This document shows positions 32,939 through 41,555 of a stretch of 64,000 nucleotides of DNA, piece after piece. The notes below the pieces were generated by a model. That model was given only the letters and a program-made list of their open reading frames with translations, searched no databases and was not told the DNA's origin. A program made the translations under genes and the position numbers. This DNA comes from Cytophagaceae bacterium (GTDB lineage Bacteria; Bacteroidota; Bacteroidia; Cytophagales; Cyclobacteriaceae): positions 3,693,234 through 3,757,233 of the forward strand of contig CP030886.1 of the NCBI GenBank assembly GCA_006969745.1, given 5' to 3'. The first letter of the stretch is position 1, and each line of letters opens with the position of its first letter.

Positions 32939-34564
32939 TTATTTTTTTATTAACGCAAAAGTACCTTTTTGCATTCGTTTATCACCGTCTGCTGTTTCAA
33001 AGATTATTTCGTACAGATAAGTTCCCTCTGCACCAATAGAGCCGTTGATAGTGCCGTCCCAGCCAGGAGATGGCTGATCAGATGAATAAATCAATTGTCC
33101 CCACCGGGTGTAGATATTGGTTGTGGCTGTTTCCGTAGGTAATCCAAAAAGTTCCAATGTATCATTAAGTCCATCTCCATTTGGAGTAAAAGCCGTAGGA
33201 ACGTATATAACTAGTTCGTACCGTACGGTCGTGGAATTGGAGCTCAATACGGTTCCGTCTTGATAGACAGAAGTTGCTGTGACAAATTGACGAGGACTGC
33301 CGTCCTTTGCATTAAGTTGAACAGAAAAATCAGACGTTGTGATTACGTTTTCTGTCTGAGAAAAATCATTGCCAGTTTGATAATTATGCTGTGGAGTTTC
33401 TGATAGTGAATTTACCGGCTGGGTAAACACGACATTGTACTGATTGATGCTTTCTTTGGAAGCATCTACTAATGGAGGGTTTGTTTCGGCGGTATACAGA
33501 ACCTGTCCACAACTGTCCACATAATCGAGCTTATAAAAATACTTTCTGCCATTAGACCCAATTGGATCGGTAAAGGAGTTGGTTTGTTCTGATCGAAATT
33601 CAAATTCTTCATTCTCTAATTTTCGATAAACATTAAAGGTTCCGCTGTTTACAGAGTCAAGGTTTACATAAACCCCAGATGACACGTAAGTAGAATATAG
33701 CGACTGAAATGGAGAAAGTGATAGGTCGGATGATTCTGCACAAAAGTCTGAAGAAAATGCAGAGGTGTTATTGCAAGGATCATAGGCCTCGATATTGATG
33801 CAATAATCTGCTTTTGAGAATGGTATATCACCTAAAACAAGTGATGTTTGGCTGATATATCCATTATATATTTGATTAGTACCTCCTTGTATAAGGTTGA
33901 TTCGATAATTCGTGAGCGTGTCGACGAAATCAAGTTCAAGGTATAGGCTGAACAGGTCCTTGCAAGTTTCTTTAATAGATGAATTGGTAATGTTGGGAGC
34001 TTGTAGCGCTGAAATAGGATTTACCTCTTGAAAGAAGGTGGTACATACTTCATCAGCATTATCAAAAAATCCCTTCAGTGCTATGACTTGTGTTGCATTA
34101 TCTGAATAAGTAAACTCAGCAATTTCTGAGGTTTGTAAGGTCATGGAGTCATTGATATTGAAATACACGCGAATGCTGTCGTAGTATGTGTCTATAGACG
34201 TGACAGAAATCTCTAATCCATTACATTTTTGTATTTCTACGTCTGGTTCTAACGGCTCAAATGCTTGAACAAATAGAGTGTCAGATCTGTCATCTATTCC
34301 GTCTACGCCTACGATTTGAACAATTTGATAAATGCCAGCATCCTGGTAGGTAAATGATTTATTGTTGGTAATTCCCGCACCTTCAAAATAGTAGTATTGT
34401 CTTGTAACAGAGCCAAATGAATCATGTTCTGTGATGTTTACAGTCATAGGGCTGCAACCACGATCAAATTCAACCGAAAAGCGTCCCTTGCTGCTAAAGA
34501 CTTGTGCGTCCACCAAAATAGGTAGCAATAAAAGAATCAAAATATGTCTCCAGCGATGCATCAA
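32939..34564 (-). CDS. Secreted protein with gliding-motility-associated (type B) T9SS C-terminal domain
   Basis: Exported protein of 541 residues with a signal peptide (1-20, ending VDAQ) and a PKD-like domain at about 25-110 (CSPMTVNITEHDSFG). Beta-sandwich repeats follow, and the type B sorting domain covers about 460-541: YVPTAFTPNGDGLNDTLELFG, WDGTINGSIGAEGTYLYEI and the final GTFALIKK. The type B domain routes cargo through the T9SS to the surface or medium. The passenger gives no enzymatic motif, so an adhesin or scaffold is most likely. It lies between hisS and ybaB. Confidence 0.9.
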   Translation of the reverse strand: MMHRWRHILILLLLPILVDAQVFSSKGRFSVEFDRGCSPMTVNITEHDSFGSVTRQYYYFEGAGITNNKSFTYQDAGIYQIVQIVGVDGIDDRSDTLFVQAFEPLEPDVEIQKCNGLEISVTSIDTYYDSIRVYFNINDSMTLQTSEIAEFTYSDNATQVIALKGFFDNADEVCTTFFQEVNPISALQAPNITNSSIKETCKDLFSLYLELDFVDTLTNYRINLIQGGTNQIYNGYISQTSLVLGDIPFSKADYCINIEAYDPCNNTSAFSSDFCAESSDLSLSPFQSLYSTYVSSGVYVNLDSVNSGTFNVYRKLENEEFEFRSEQTNSFTDPIGSNGRKYFYKLDYVDSCGQVLYTAETNPPLVDASKESINQYNVVFTQPVNSLSETPQHNYQTGNDFSQTENVITTSDFSVQLNAKDGSPRQFVTATSVYQDGTVLSSNSTTVRYELVIYVPTAFTPNGDGLNDTLELFGLPTETATTNIYTRWGQLIYSSDQPSPGWDGTINGSIGAEGTYLYEIIFETADGDKRMQKGTFALIKK

Positions 34565-34591
34565 TCAGTATTACGAACAAGTATTGTAAAG

Positions 34592-35947
34592 TTAACCTTT
34601 AAAATGCTGGATTATTTTATCCAGTTTCATTGGATTTTGCTGTCCTGATTGCATGTTTTTGAGCATGTATTCTCCCGAATTCATTTCATTATCTCCGATT
34701 ACAAGCGTGTATGGTGTTTGGATCTTATCTGCATAATTGAATTGCTTCTTGATCTTATCAGAATCAGGATATAGGTCAGCTTTGATTCCTTCTTGTCTCA
34801 GTTCCATCACCACTTTTTGTCCATGCTTGAGATTCTCTTCACTGAAATGAACAATGAGAACCTGAAGTGGCTGAGCAATTTGATCAGGAAACAAGTTTAA
34901 CTCGTCCATGACATCATAGATGCGATCGAGTCCGAATGAGATGCCAATTCCAGAAATACCATTTAGTCCAAAAACTCCGGTTAGATTGTCATACCTACCA
35001 CCTCCACATATACTGCCCATCTTGACGCTGGTTGGCTTTACTTCGTAAATAAGACCGGTGTAATAGGAGAGGCCTCGGGCTAGTGATAAATCGAATTCTA
35101 CTTTCAGGTTTTTTTCTTTGAACTGATCCAAGGTTTCAAAGTATGATATGATCTCTTTTACACCTTTATTATCAGGGTTTATCGATTCAATTCTTTCGAT
35201 GACTTTCTGCCTATCAGATATTGCCAGGATCTTCATTACCTCTCGGATTTTACTCTCATTTGCGCCTAGAGAAGCAATGTTCTCAATGACTTTTTCATCA
35301 CCTATTTTGTCTATTTTGTCTATTTCAGCGCAGAAAGGAATCGCCTTTTCTTTTAAGCCGACATATTCTGCCAGCAGAAAGAGAATATCTCTATGGTTCA
35401 CCTTTATGACATAATCTTCAAGCTTCAGGTCATCAAAAACATCATTAAATAAGAGCGTCAGCTCCGCCTCATTCCAGATGCCTGTGCTCCCTACGATATC
35501 TGCATCACATTGGTAAAATTCGCGATAACGTCCTTTTTGAGGGCGGTCTGCTCTCCACACAGGTTGAATTTGAAATCGTTTAAACGGGAATGAAATTTCG
35601 TTTTGGTTCATCACCACGAAGCGTGCAAAAGGAACAGTCAGATCATAGCGGAGTCCTTTCTCAGCTATTTTGGATGTAAGGTGTTTGCTTCCTTCTTCTA
35701 TGTCTTTTGGATTTGCTTTACTCAGATAATCTCCTGAGTTAAGGATTTTGAAAAGCAGCTGATCACCTTCATCACCATACTTACCGGTAAGAGTGGATAG
35801 GTTTTCCATTGCAGGAGTCTCAAGCTGGCTGAATCCGTATTTAATAAAGTTGTGCTTGATTTTATCGATTATATAGCTCCTTTTGGCGGAAACTTCCGGG
35901 CCAAAATCTCTTGTACCTCGGGGTAGAGAAGGCTTACTTTTAGACAT
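34592..35947 (-). CDS. hisS: Histidine-tRNA ligase
   Basis: Class II aminoacyl-tRNA synthetase of 451 residues that charges tRNA-His. The start is the ATG at 35947 (MSKSKPSLPRGTRDFGPE); a longer frame to 36175 runs into the divergent histone-like gene and lacks family similarity. Motif 2 is VWRADRPQKGRYREFYQCD. The histidine-specific stretches are SLARGLSYYTGLIYE and CGGGRYDNLTGVFG. The C-terminal anticodon-binding domain starts at about 360 (QPLQVLIVHFSEE). It heads the minus-strand run hisS, T9SS protein, ybaB, GT2. Confidence 0.97.
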   Translation of the reverse strand: MSKSKPSLPRGTRDFGPEVSAKRSYIIDKIKHNFIKYGFSQLETPAMENLSTLTGKYGDEGDQLLFKILNSGDYLSKANPKDIEEGSKHLTSKIAEKGLRYDLTVPFARFVVMNQNEISFPFKRFQIQPVWRADRPQKGRYREFYQCDADIVGSTGIWNEAELTLLFNDVFDDLKLEDYVIKVNHRDILFLLAEYVGLKEKAIPFCAEIDKIDKIGDEKVIENIASLGANESKIREVMKILAISDRQKVIERIESINPDNKGVKEIISYFETLDQFKEKNLKVEFDLSLARGLSYYTGLIYEVKPTSVKMGSICGGGRYDNLTGVFGLNGISGIGISFGLDRIYDVMDELNLFPDQIAQPLQVLIVHFSEENLKHGQKVVMELRQEGIKADLYPDSDKIKKQFNYADKIQTPYTLVIGDNEMNSGEYMLKNMQSGQQNPMKLDKIIQHFKG

Positions 35948-35958
35948 TGAGAATTCGT

Positions 35959-35990
35959 TTTGGACAAAACTACATAATAACCTAAATTTG
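35959..35990 (+). promoter_or_regulatory. Textbook Bacteroidota promoter for the histone H1-like gene
   Basis: TTTG (35959-35962), a 20-base spacer and TAAATTTG (35983-35990), a full match to the consensus TTTG-N19/20-TAnnTTTG. The ATG at 36021 leaves a leader of about 24 nt. It lies in the 73-bp gap with the divergent hisS start. Confidence 0.85.
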
Positions 35991-36020
35991 CGGCTCATTT
36001 CAAGTAAGAAGACCAAGAAA

Positions 36021-36422
36021 ATGGCCGTAACAAGATTAGAAAGAAAAGGAAGAAAAAATAAAAATGTCGCTAAGAATAGAGTGAACACTATGAAGCGTTT
36101 AAACGCGGTTCCTTCTATCAAGAATGTAGACATTGAAGAGATAAAGGCTGAATTTGCGAAGAAGGCCAAATCCAAAAAAGAAGAGCCTAAAGCAGAGAAG
36201 GCTGCTCCAAAAAAGGAAGCAGCTCCAAAAGCAGAGAAGGCTGAGGTAGCAGAAGCTCCAAAGAAGGAAGCGAAAAAAGAAGCTCCAAAGAAGGAGACTA
36301 AAAAGGCTGCACCTAAAGCAAAGGCAGAAAAGAAAGAAGCAGCGCCTAAGGCAGAAAAGAAAGAAACTAAGAAAGCAGCTCCTAAGAAAAAGGCTGCTCC
36401 TAAGAAGACTGAGGATAAGTAA
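36021..36422 (+). CDS. Histone H1-like lysine/alanine-rich DNA-binding protein
   Basis: Very basic protein of 133 residues. The first 45 residues (MAVTRLERKGRKNKNVAKNR, then SIKNVDIEEIKAEF) form a compact N-terminal domain, and the rest is a low-complexity tail of APKK, AEK and KKE repeats like eukaryotic H1 or bacterial Hc1 tails. It should bind DNA non-specifically. The start at 36021 fits the promoter at 35959-35990; an upstream in-frame start at 35883 would lie inside hisS. It ends at a strong terminator. Confidence 0.85.
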   Translation: MAVTRLERKGRKNKNVAKNRVNTMKRLNAVPSIKNVDIEEIKAEFAKKAKSKKEEPKAEKAAPKKEAAPKAEKAEVAEAPKKEAKKEAPKKETKKAAPKAKAEKKEAAPKAEKKETKKAAPKKKAAPKKTEDK

Positions 36423-36447
36423 TTATCCCTTTTATCAAGCCAAACAG

Positions 36448-36476
36448 AACCTTCCGATATTCGGAAGGTTTTTTTA
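36448..36476 (+). terminator. Terminator after the histone H1-like gene
   Basis: Perfect stem AACCTTCCGA / TCGGAAGGTT with a 3-base loop, then a T-run. Confidence 0.9.
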
Positions 36477-36486
36477 TGACCATAAA

Positions 36487-36514
36487 AAAAGCACTGAAAT
36501 GATTCAGTGCTTTT
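36487..36514 (-). terminator. Terminator after the lipoprotein gene at 36538-37419
   Basis: Stem AAAAGCACTGAA / TTCAGTGCTTTT with a 4-base loop; on the minus strand it ends in a T-run. It sits back to back with the plus-strand terminator at 36448. Confidence 0.9.
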
Positions 36515-36537
36515 GTGATTAAATGGTTAGGTGAATA

Positions 36538-37419
36538 TTACACTCCTGTAATTCTTTTTCTAATTCCTTTTACCTCTAAAGTGATGTCTCTCATTGCAGA
36601 TTTTGTTAGAGTAAAATCCGGATCATTTTCCATCTTTTCTTCGATTTCTTTCAAATCTCCTTTGTAGAGTCTGTCTAGAATGGAAAGCTCAGTGATCATC
36701 TCAGCGATGGTGTCATCAAAGGGTAGGTCATTCAAAACTTCTATTATGTCAAGTAATGCTTGTTCTTCCCCAAGCACTATCTTAACTAATGGCTCAAGTA
36801 GTTTTTGATTTTCTTCGGTATCGGGATAGGTTTCGAGAGTTATTACGGCCTGATACAATCCTTCGACAAAACTTCCTGTTAGTGCAAGTCCTGCCATTGT
36901 CAGGTGATGGTCTTCCTCCATTTTTACACTTGTCTCTAGAAATAGCCTACCTAGAATGCGCGAAATTTCATCCTCATTCTGAGCAGTGATGTGTCCCCTG
37001 AATTCTTCTAGGTCATTTTCATTGTAAATAGCCGAGTCACCTAAAAATTCGGCCATTCCATGTGATGCTCTCAAATAATCTATGCAATCTTCTTCGTGTC
37101 CATAGGCTGCCAGATAGCTGATATCTGATGCGAATACACCCATATTCAGGGCCATTTTATCTCTATTGCTTTTATAGGAATCTATGTTATCTAAAGAGTT
37201 GATATGTGCTTTATCGAATTCTGCACCGATGGATTTTAGCGTAAATGGTACCAAAGACGGATCGGGTAGATCCTCCATCAACTTTTCCAGGTCATGGATA
37301 GTTTTCTCTTCGGCAAGTTCTTCCTTTGACATTTTGTTTTCATTGGAAGAGGACCCACTACAGCTAGCTATAAATGCTGCAAGGGATAAAATTGTTAGGA
37401 TTTTGCTTAGTGACTTCAT
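36538..37419 (-). CDS. Conserved-looking lipoprotein of unknown function
   Basis: Lipoprotein of 293 residues starting MKSLSKILTILSLAAFIASC with a Ser-rich post-lipobox linker. The remainder is alpha-helical and acidic, with no catalytic motif seen. Visible stretches include FDKAHINSLDNIDSYKSNRDK (about 68-88) and HHLTMAGLALTGSFVEGLYQAV (about 174-195). The family is not recognised. It is transcribed alone from about 37420 and ends at its own terminator. An envelope role is inferred only from the lipobox. Confidence 0.75.
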   Translation of the reverse strand: MKSLSKILTILSLAAFIASCSGSSSNENKMSKEELAEEKTIHDLEKLMEDLPDPSLVPFTLKSIGAEFDKAHINSLDNIDSYKSNRDKMALNMGVFASDISYLAAYGHEEDCIDYLRASHGMAEFLGDSAIYNENDLEEFRGHITAQNEDEISRILGRLFLETSVKMEEDHHLTMAGLALTGSFVEGLYQAVITLETYPDTEENQKLLEPLVKIVLGEEQALLDIIEVLNDLPFDDTIAEMITELSILDRLYKGDLKEIEEKMENDPDFTLTKSAMRDITLEVKGIRKRITGV

Positions 37420-37517
37420 TGGTTGTGTTTCTCGGTTCTTAATTCAAGTTTAATCTTTTTTAAGCTAAAAGATGTGTTTAGAAGCGATTAAAATCGCTTA
37501 CTTAACTGCCGTTATGG

Positions 37518-38789
37518 TTAGATGCCAATATCATACAAAATCCCTCGAGCGTCATATTTTTCTCCATCCAGGTAAAGCTCTACGCTAGAGAAAAATGTGT
37601 CGGGCAGAACAAGAATACTTGTTGCAAATTCACCATTATTAAGGAACAGGTCCACACTGGCATGGTCAATGAGGATATCCACTGATACGTTTTCTTGAGA
37701 CATTGCATATTCGAAAGATAATGGTTCTTCTTTGGCAGCCGTTGCAAGAGCGGATCCGGTAATTTCAACTGCATTGCTTGATTTATTCCATGCCATTCGC
37801 ACTTCGGAGCTATTATCTCTGATGAGTATCTCTATCGATTCAAAATCCTTATCTACTGTGAAATTGTACCAGGAAGGGCCATCGGTAAGTAATTTGTTTA
37901 ATCTCGCTCTTCGTTTACCAACGATTTGACTTTGTAAAGTTTTACTTGGCATGACGTTAAGTTTACTTTCGTTTAGTTGAATTGAAAGTGGTGTTGAGAA
38001 AGTGGGCACTTGACTGTCAATTGTTTCATTTTTTGAAATTATTATGGTTTCATCTTCCCCATTCATTACCACTGCCAATCCATTAATGGCCTGGAAGGTC
38101 ACCTGATCTTTATCAGGAACAAATCCTGCTGTGTCGAATGTGCCCAATTGATATCCAAGTGTAATGCCGTAGGTAATGAGTACCCATTCACCGTCAATTC
38201 TCAGTAGCGATGCTTTTTGTGCATTTTCAACCGGAATAGAGCTAGAAGCTTTCCATTCACTTAAATTTTGCGAAGTATACATCGATACCTCATTGTTATT
38301 GGTCACTGTCAGTATCCATAATTCTAAATCCTCATTCCAGTTAACAGCAGGAAGGCCCTGGGCAATTAATACAGGATTTTCCAGTTCATTCCATTCTGAT
38401 CCATCTTGGCTGTAGCTAAGGAAAAGCTGATTACCGTCACTCCATAAGATGTTCCATGGAGCATTATAACCTGTGAGGTTATTCTCATCCCTGATAACCT
38501 CACCATATCCATGGGATTGGATTGGAAATGAGGCAGCTGCTTGCCAGCTGAGCATATCACTGCTGATCAAATGTCCCCACTCATCAGATGATGTTGTGTA
38601 GAAAAGGTGATAGGCTGTATCTGCCTTTAATAAGCTTATTGGGTCATTACCAGATCCATGAGTGATAAAAGCATGAAAACCTGACGGTCTGTAAGTTCCG
38701 TCAGGTATTCGTTGGCGTTGTTCTTTATCTGAAGTGCTGCAACTCAATAGGAGTCCTATCATGCACGCAATAGCTAGTTTTCTGATCAT
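37518..38789 (-). CDS. GH32/GH43-like beta-propeller lipoprotein with degraded catalytic motifs
   Basis: Lipoprotein of 423 residues (lipobox LLSC, about Cys17). Residues 40-270 look like a five-bladed propeller of glycoside hydrolase family 32: GNDPISLLKADTAYHLFY resembles the NDPNG nucleophile block (Asp49), and HLISSDMLSWQ matches the next strand. The family's RDP motif is replaced by AVNWNED, and the EC acid/base block is ENAQ (Glu188) without the Cys. A C-terminal GH32-like beta-sandwich (about 290-423) contains VDILIDHASVDLFLNNG. It may be an inactive sugar-binding protein or an enzyme of altered specificity. Confidence 0.7.
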   Translation of the reverse strand: MIRKLAIACMIGLLLSCSTSDKEQRQRIPDGTYRPSGFHAFITHGSGNDPISLLKADTAYHLFYTTSSDEWGHLISSDMLSWQAAASFPIQSHGYGEVIRDENNLTGYNAPWNILWSDGNQLFLSYSQDGSEWNELENPVLIAQGLPAVNWNEDLELWILTVTNNNEVSMYTSQNLSEWKASSSIPVENAQKASLLRIDGEWVLITYGITLGYQLGTFDTAGFVPDKDQVTFQAINGLAVVMNGEDETIIISKNETIDSQVPTFSTPLSIQLNESKLNVMPSKTLQSQIVGKRRARLNKLLTDGPSWYNFTVDKDFESIEILIRDNSSEVRMAWNKSSNAVEITGSALATAAKEEPLSFEYAMSQENVSVDILIDHASVDLFLNNGEFATSILVLPDTFFSSVELYLDGEKYDARGILYDIGI

Positions 38790-38809
38790 GCAGGAAAGTT
38801 AGATAGAAT

Positions 38810-39316
38810 CTATTTCCGTTTCAATATCAGCGATGAAATTAGCGTGATAAGAACACCGACTGGAAAAATTTCAGTGAAAGTCATCGCTATCATTACATGT
38901 GGTTTTTTATAGCTCTCCATCCATTCATCCATTTCGTTAATCTCTTTTTCTTTGGCTTCATCAGCAATGTCTTTTTGCTGAATTAATTCGACCTGAGAAG
39001 CACGGTATTTGTCTACAAAATCGGGTGCGAAATTGGGCATATAAATTAGCCAACCAATAACATAGATTACTGAAGCTACGAGTGTTATACCAAGTCCGTT
39101 GAAAAAAGCTTCTTTAAAGGAAAGGGCCCCTTTTTCATCCCTGATTTTCTTGATGCCAAGAAATACTGCTGATAATGCTACAATCATGATGGCATATCCC
39201 AATATTTCGGCCATCCCGAAGTTGGGATCATCTTCCATGCCGAGTGTGATAAACCATGAGCTAACGATCAAACCTCCGCTGATCAATCCATACTTTAATG
39301 CAATTTTTCTATTCAT
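38810..39316 (-). CDS. DUF4199 family membrane protein
   Basis: Membrane protein of 168 residues with four hydrophobic spans. The characteristic motif GALSFKEAFFNGLGITLVASVIYVIGW lies in the middle (about 63-89), and the C-terminal span is followed by a short basic tail. This Bacteroidota family has no known function. It is 20 bp upstream of the GH32-like gene on the same strand, and downstream of the LuxR-type regulator after 73 bp that contain two short inverted repeats. Confidence 0.88.
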   Translation of the reverse strand: MNRKIALKYGLISGGLIVSSWFITLGMEDDPNFGMAEILGYAIMIVALSAVFLGIKKIRDEKGALSFKEAFFNGLGITLVASVIYVIGWLIYMPNFAPDFVDKYRASQVELIQQKDIADEAKEKEINEMDEWMESYKKPHVMIAMTFTEIFPVGVLITLISSLILKRK

Positions 39317-39389
39317 AATTTTTTTTTGATTTCAAAGCACGATCAAAGTTTGTTGGTTTTGATCATCCTTTCGGGTGATTTGTAAATTA

Positions 39390-39818
39390 TCATTCTTTTG
39401 GAGGATGAATCAGTGCCATATCGCGTGCCTTTTGTATTGCTTGTGTCCTCCGTTTTACATTCAACTTGGAATAAATACTTGATATGTGGGTTTTTGCAGT
39501 GTTTAATGATACAAATAGTTTATCTGCCACTTCCTGATTGGATAGACCTTGAGATAGCAGTTCCAAGACTTCCAATTCGCGTTTGCTCAGGCCGAGTTTT
39601 TGACGATCGTACTTATCTGCGCTTTTCTTCTTAAAGGAGCTCGTACCTAGCCATATTCCAAAAAATAAGAAGAGCACTCCTATTATTCCTCCGTACATTT
39701 CTATCTCCATGTCTCGTACCATGGTCTTATAGTGAATAATCTGAAGTGCGATCATCAATAGGCCCATAATCCCACCATATATCCAATAGATTCTATTTAA
39801 CTTCTGAAGTCTTTTCAA
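39390..39818 (-). CDS. Membrane-tethered LuxR-type transcription regulator
   Basis: Regulator of 142 residues with two N-terminal membrane spans (about 11-29 and 40-59). A cytoplasmic LuxR/GerE helix-turn-helix follows at about 75-137 (LSKRELEVLELLSQGLSNQEVADKLFVSLNTAKTHISSIYSKL). No receiver or sensor domain is present, so DNA binding is tied directly to the membrane. Similar Bacteroidota proteins neighbour DUF4199 genes, as here. The DUF4199 gene downstream on the same strand is the likely partner or target. Confidence 0.88.
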   Translation of the reverse strand: MKRLQKLNRIYWIYGGIMGLLMIALQIIHYKTMVRDMEIEMYGGIIGVLFLFFGIWLGTSSFKKKSADKYDRQKLGLSKRELEVLELLSQGLSNQEVADKLFVSLNTAKTHISSIYSKLNVKRRTQAIQKARDMALIHPPKE

Positions 39819-39853
39819 ATTTTTTATAATTTTCGCTATCTAAAATCACTCCT

Positions 39854-40255
39854 ATGTTAAGAAAAATCGCTTACATCGTAGCACGATTAGCTGCTGCATT
39901 TATAATGGGTCAGACCCTTTATTTCAAATTTACAGGTTCTCCTGAGTCTATGTACATTTTTAAGATGGTTGGAATGGAGCCATGGGGTAGATGGCTTATA
40001 GGAATTATGGAGCTTATCGCCTCTGTTTTAATATTGATTCCACGAACAGCGTGGGCTGGTGGCTTGCTGGCTGTTGGACTTATGGTTGGCGCTATTGGTA
40101 TGCATCTTACCATTCTGGGTATTGAAGTAATGGACGATAAAGGTCAGTTGTTTTATTATGCGCTGATTGTTTTCTTAAGTGGTCTTTTTGTTGTTTTCAA
40201 CAATAAAGACAAAATATTAAATGAAGTTTTACCTAAAATTTTGAACAGAAAATGA
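39854..40255 (+). CDS. DoxX-like membrane protein
   Basis: Membrane protein of 133 residues with four spans. The pattern RLAAAFIMGQTLYFKFTGSPES at the start and MEPWGRWLIGIMELIASVLILIP in the middle match the DoxX-like family. It is divergent from the LuxR-type gene by 35 bp and overlaps the next gene by 4 bp. Function is unknown; relatives are linked to redox balance. Confidence 0.85.
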   Translation: MLRKIAYIVARLAAAFIMGQTLYFKFTGSPESMYIFKMVGMEPWGRWLIGIMELIASVLILIPRTAWAGGLLAVGLMVGAIGMHLTILGIEVMDDKGQLFYYALIVFLSGLFVVFNNKDKILNEVLPKILNRK

Positions 40256-40824
40256 GAAAAGACATTTGGATTTTAGCATTTGTATTATGCGCTTGCGGAG
40301 ATTCAAACTATACGAGCGATATGCCAGCGGGAGAAAGTCAGGTTCCGGGAGGAGCGGTTCTTCAAGATTATGAAGCCATTCCGGGATTACAAAAGGCAGT
40401 TATAAAATCAGAAGGCATCACCATTGGTGAGGGGGACTTCCTTGAAGGTAGGTATCACGGTACTTGGACCAGCTATGGGGCAGATGGAAGACTTCAGTCA
40501 ATAACAACCTACTATAAAGGACAGAAGCAGGGTGTTCAGCTTTTATTTGACAACACCGGGTACGTTCAAACCAAGGCTTCATATCACAATGATCAACTGC
40601 ATGGCGAATACCTGATCTACAATAGAAGGACTATTGTGGAACGCAGAAATTATGAAGGAAATGAACTGAGTGGATTGCAAGAGCGATTTTATGTGAATGG
40701 ACTCAAAATGGAAGAAAAGAATTTTGTAGAAGGCAAAATTGACGGAATCGCTCGGTGGTATGATGAGGAGGGTAATCTTACAATTGAATATGAATACGAT
40801 ATGGGAGAGCTAATCAGCAACTAA
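40252..40824 (+). CDS. MORN/YwqK-like repeat lipoprotein
   Basis: Exported lipoprotein-like protein of 190 residues (cleavage likely before Cys13 in FVLCAC). The body consists of MORN-type repeats, visible as EGRYHGTWTSYGADGRLQ, YYKGQKQGVQLLFDNTGYVQ, NDQLHGEYLIYNRR and EGNELSGLQERFYVNGLK. Databases often label such proteins YwqK-family antitoxins, but no toxin is seen here. It overlaps the DoxX-like gene by 4 bp and its stop overlaps the stop of the convergent VIT1 gene by 4 bp. Confidence 0.82.
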   Translation: MRKDIWILAFVLCACGDSNYTSDMPAGESQVPGGAVLQDYEAIPGLQKAVIKSEGITIGEGDFLEGRYHGTWTSYGADGRLQSITTYYKGQKQGVQLLFDNTGYVQTKASYHNDQLHGEYLIYNRRTIVERRNYEGNELSGLQERFYVNGLKMEEKNFVEGKIDGIARWYDEEGNLTIEYEYDMGELISN

Positions 40825-41555
40825 GCTAATAGTCTTTCCAAAAAGTCCCCTACAAAATAGGATAGGGTAGCTGCTGCTCCGCCCAGTAGCAGCGTCTCTA
40901 AAATGCTCTTTAGTCGTTTGGTATTGGTTGCCAGGCTTTTAAGAAAACCAATCCCTATGAAACACATAGCTGTAAGAATGGAGGAAATTAGAAAGAGGTT
41001 ACGAGAAAGTGGATTGAAATAATCAATTACGTAAATGCCAAGCGGAATAAATCCGAGTATCAGGAAGCTAAGGAATGTTATTGCGCCCATCTTGAATGGA
41101 GATTTTGTTTCTTCTGCCATCTCCAACTCCTCTTTCATCATTACATCCACCCAGCGATCTTTATCAGCCGTTATTACATCGACCACCTTTTCCAGCAACT
41201 CTCCTTCAAACCCTTTCGCAGCATATATTTCACGGACTTCTTCCCGCTCTTTGATGGGAAGGTTGTCGACCTCCCAATACTCTATATCCTTATGTTTTTG
41301 GTAGGTCTCTTTTTCAGATTTTGTAGATAGGTAACTGCCGACCGACATGGCAAACCCGTCTGCAATTAAATTCGCAAAACCAAGGATAATCACGATTGAG
41401 CTTTCAAGGTTTGCACCGGCTGCTCCTGCCACAACGGCAAATGTTGTAACGCTCCCGTCTATACCTCCATAGACAAATTCACTCAGGTAGCTTTGGATTT
41501 TACTGAAGAAGGTATTTTCTCCATGAATCTGCGCTTCCTGAGTTTTATGACTCAT
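40821..41555 (-). CDS. VIT1/CCC1 family iron/manganese transporter
   Basis: Membrane protein of 244 residues. The family motif YGGIDGSVTTFAVVAGAAGANL and FANLIADGFAMSVGSYLSTKSE lie in the first 75 residues, and a charged cytoplasmic metal-binding segment covers about 76-150. Three C-terminal spans follow, ending VGDFLERLLA. In other organisms this family moves iron or manganese out of the cytosol. Its ATG overlaps the stop of the upstream lipoprotein gene (TAATG), so translation may be coupled. Confidence 0.93.
   Translation of the reverse strand: MSHKTQEAQIHGENTFFSKIQSYLSEFVYGGIDGSVTTFAVVAGAAGANLESSIVIILGFANLIADGFAMSVGSYLSTKSEKETYQKHKDIEYWEVDNLPIKEREEVREIYAAKGFEGELLEKVVDVITADKDRWVDVMMKEELEMAEETKSPFKMGAITFLSFLILGFIPLGIYVIDYFNPLSRNLFLISSILTAMCFIGIGFLKSLATNTKRLKSILETLLLGGAAATLSYFVGDFLERLLA

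Noticed and set aside
35948..36175. N-terminal extension of hisS by 76 residues
   Set aside because: It overlaps the divergent histone-like gene and its promoter, and the HisRS family starts at the MSKSKPSLPRGTRDFGPE block.
40252..40824. Toxin-antitoxin call from the YwqK-like repeats
   Set aside because: The label is a database convention; no toxin gene is adjacent, and the protein is an exported MORN-type lipoprotein.
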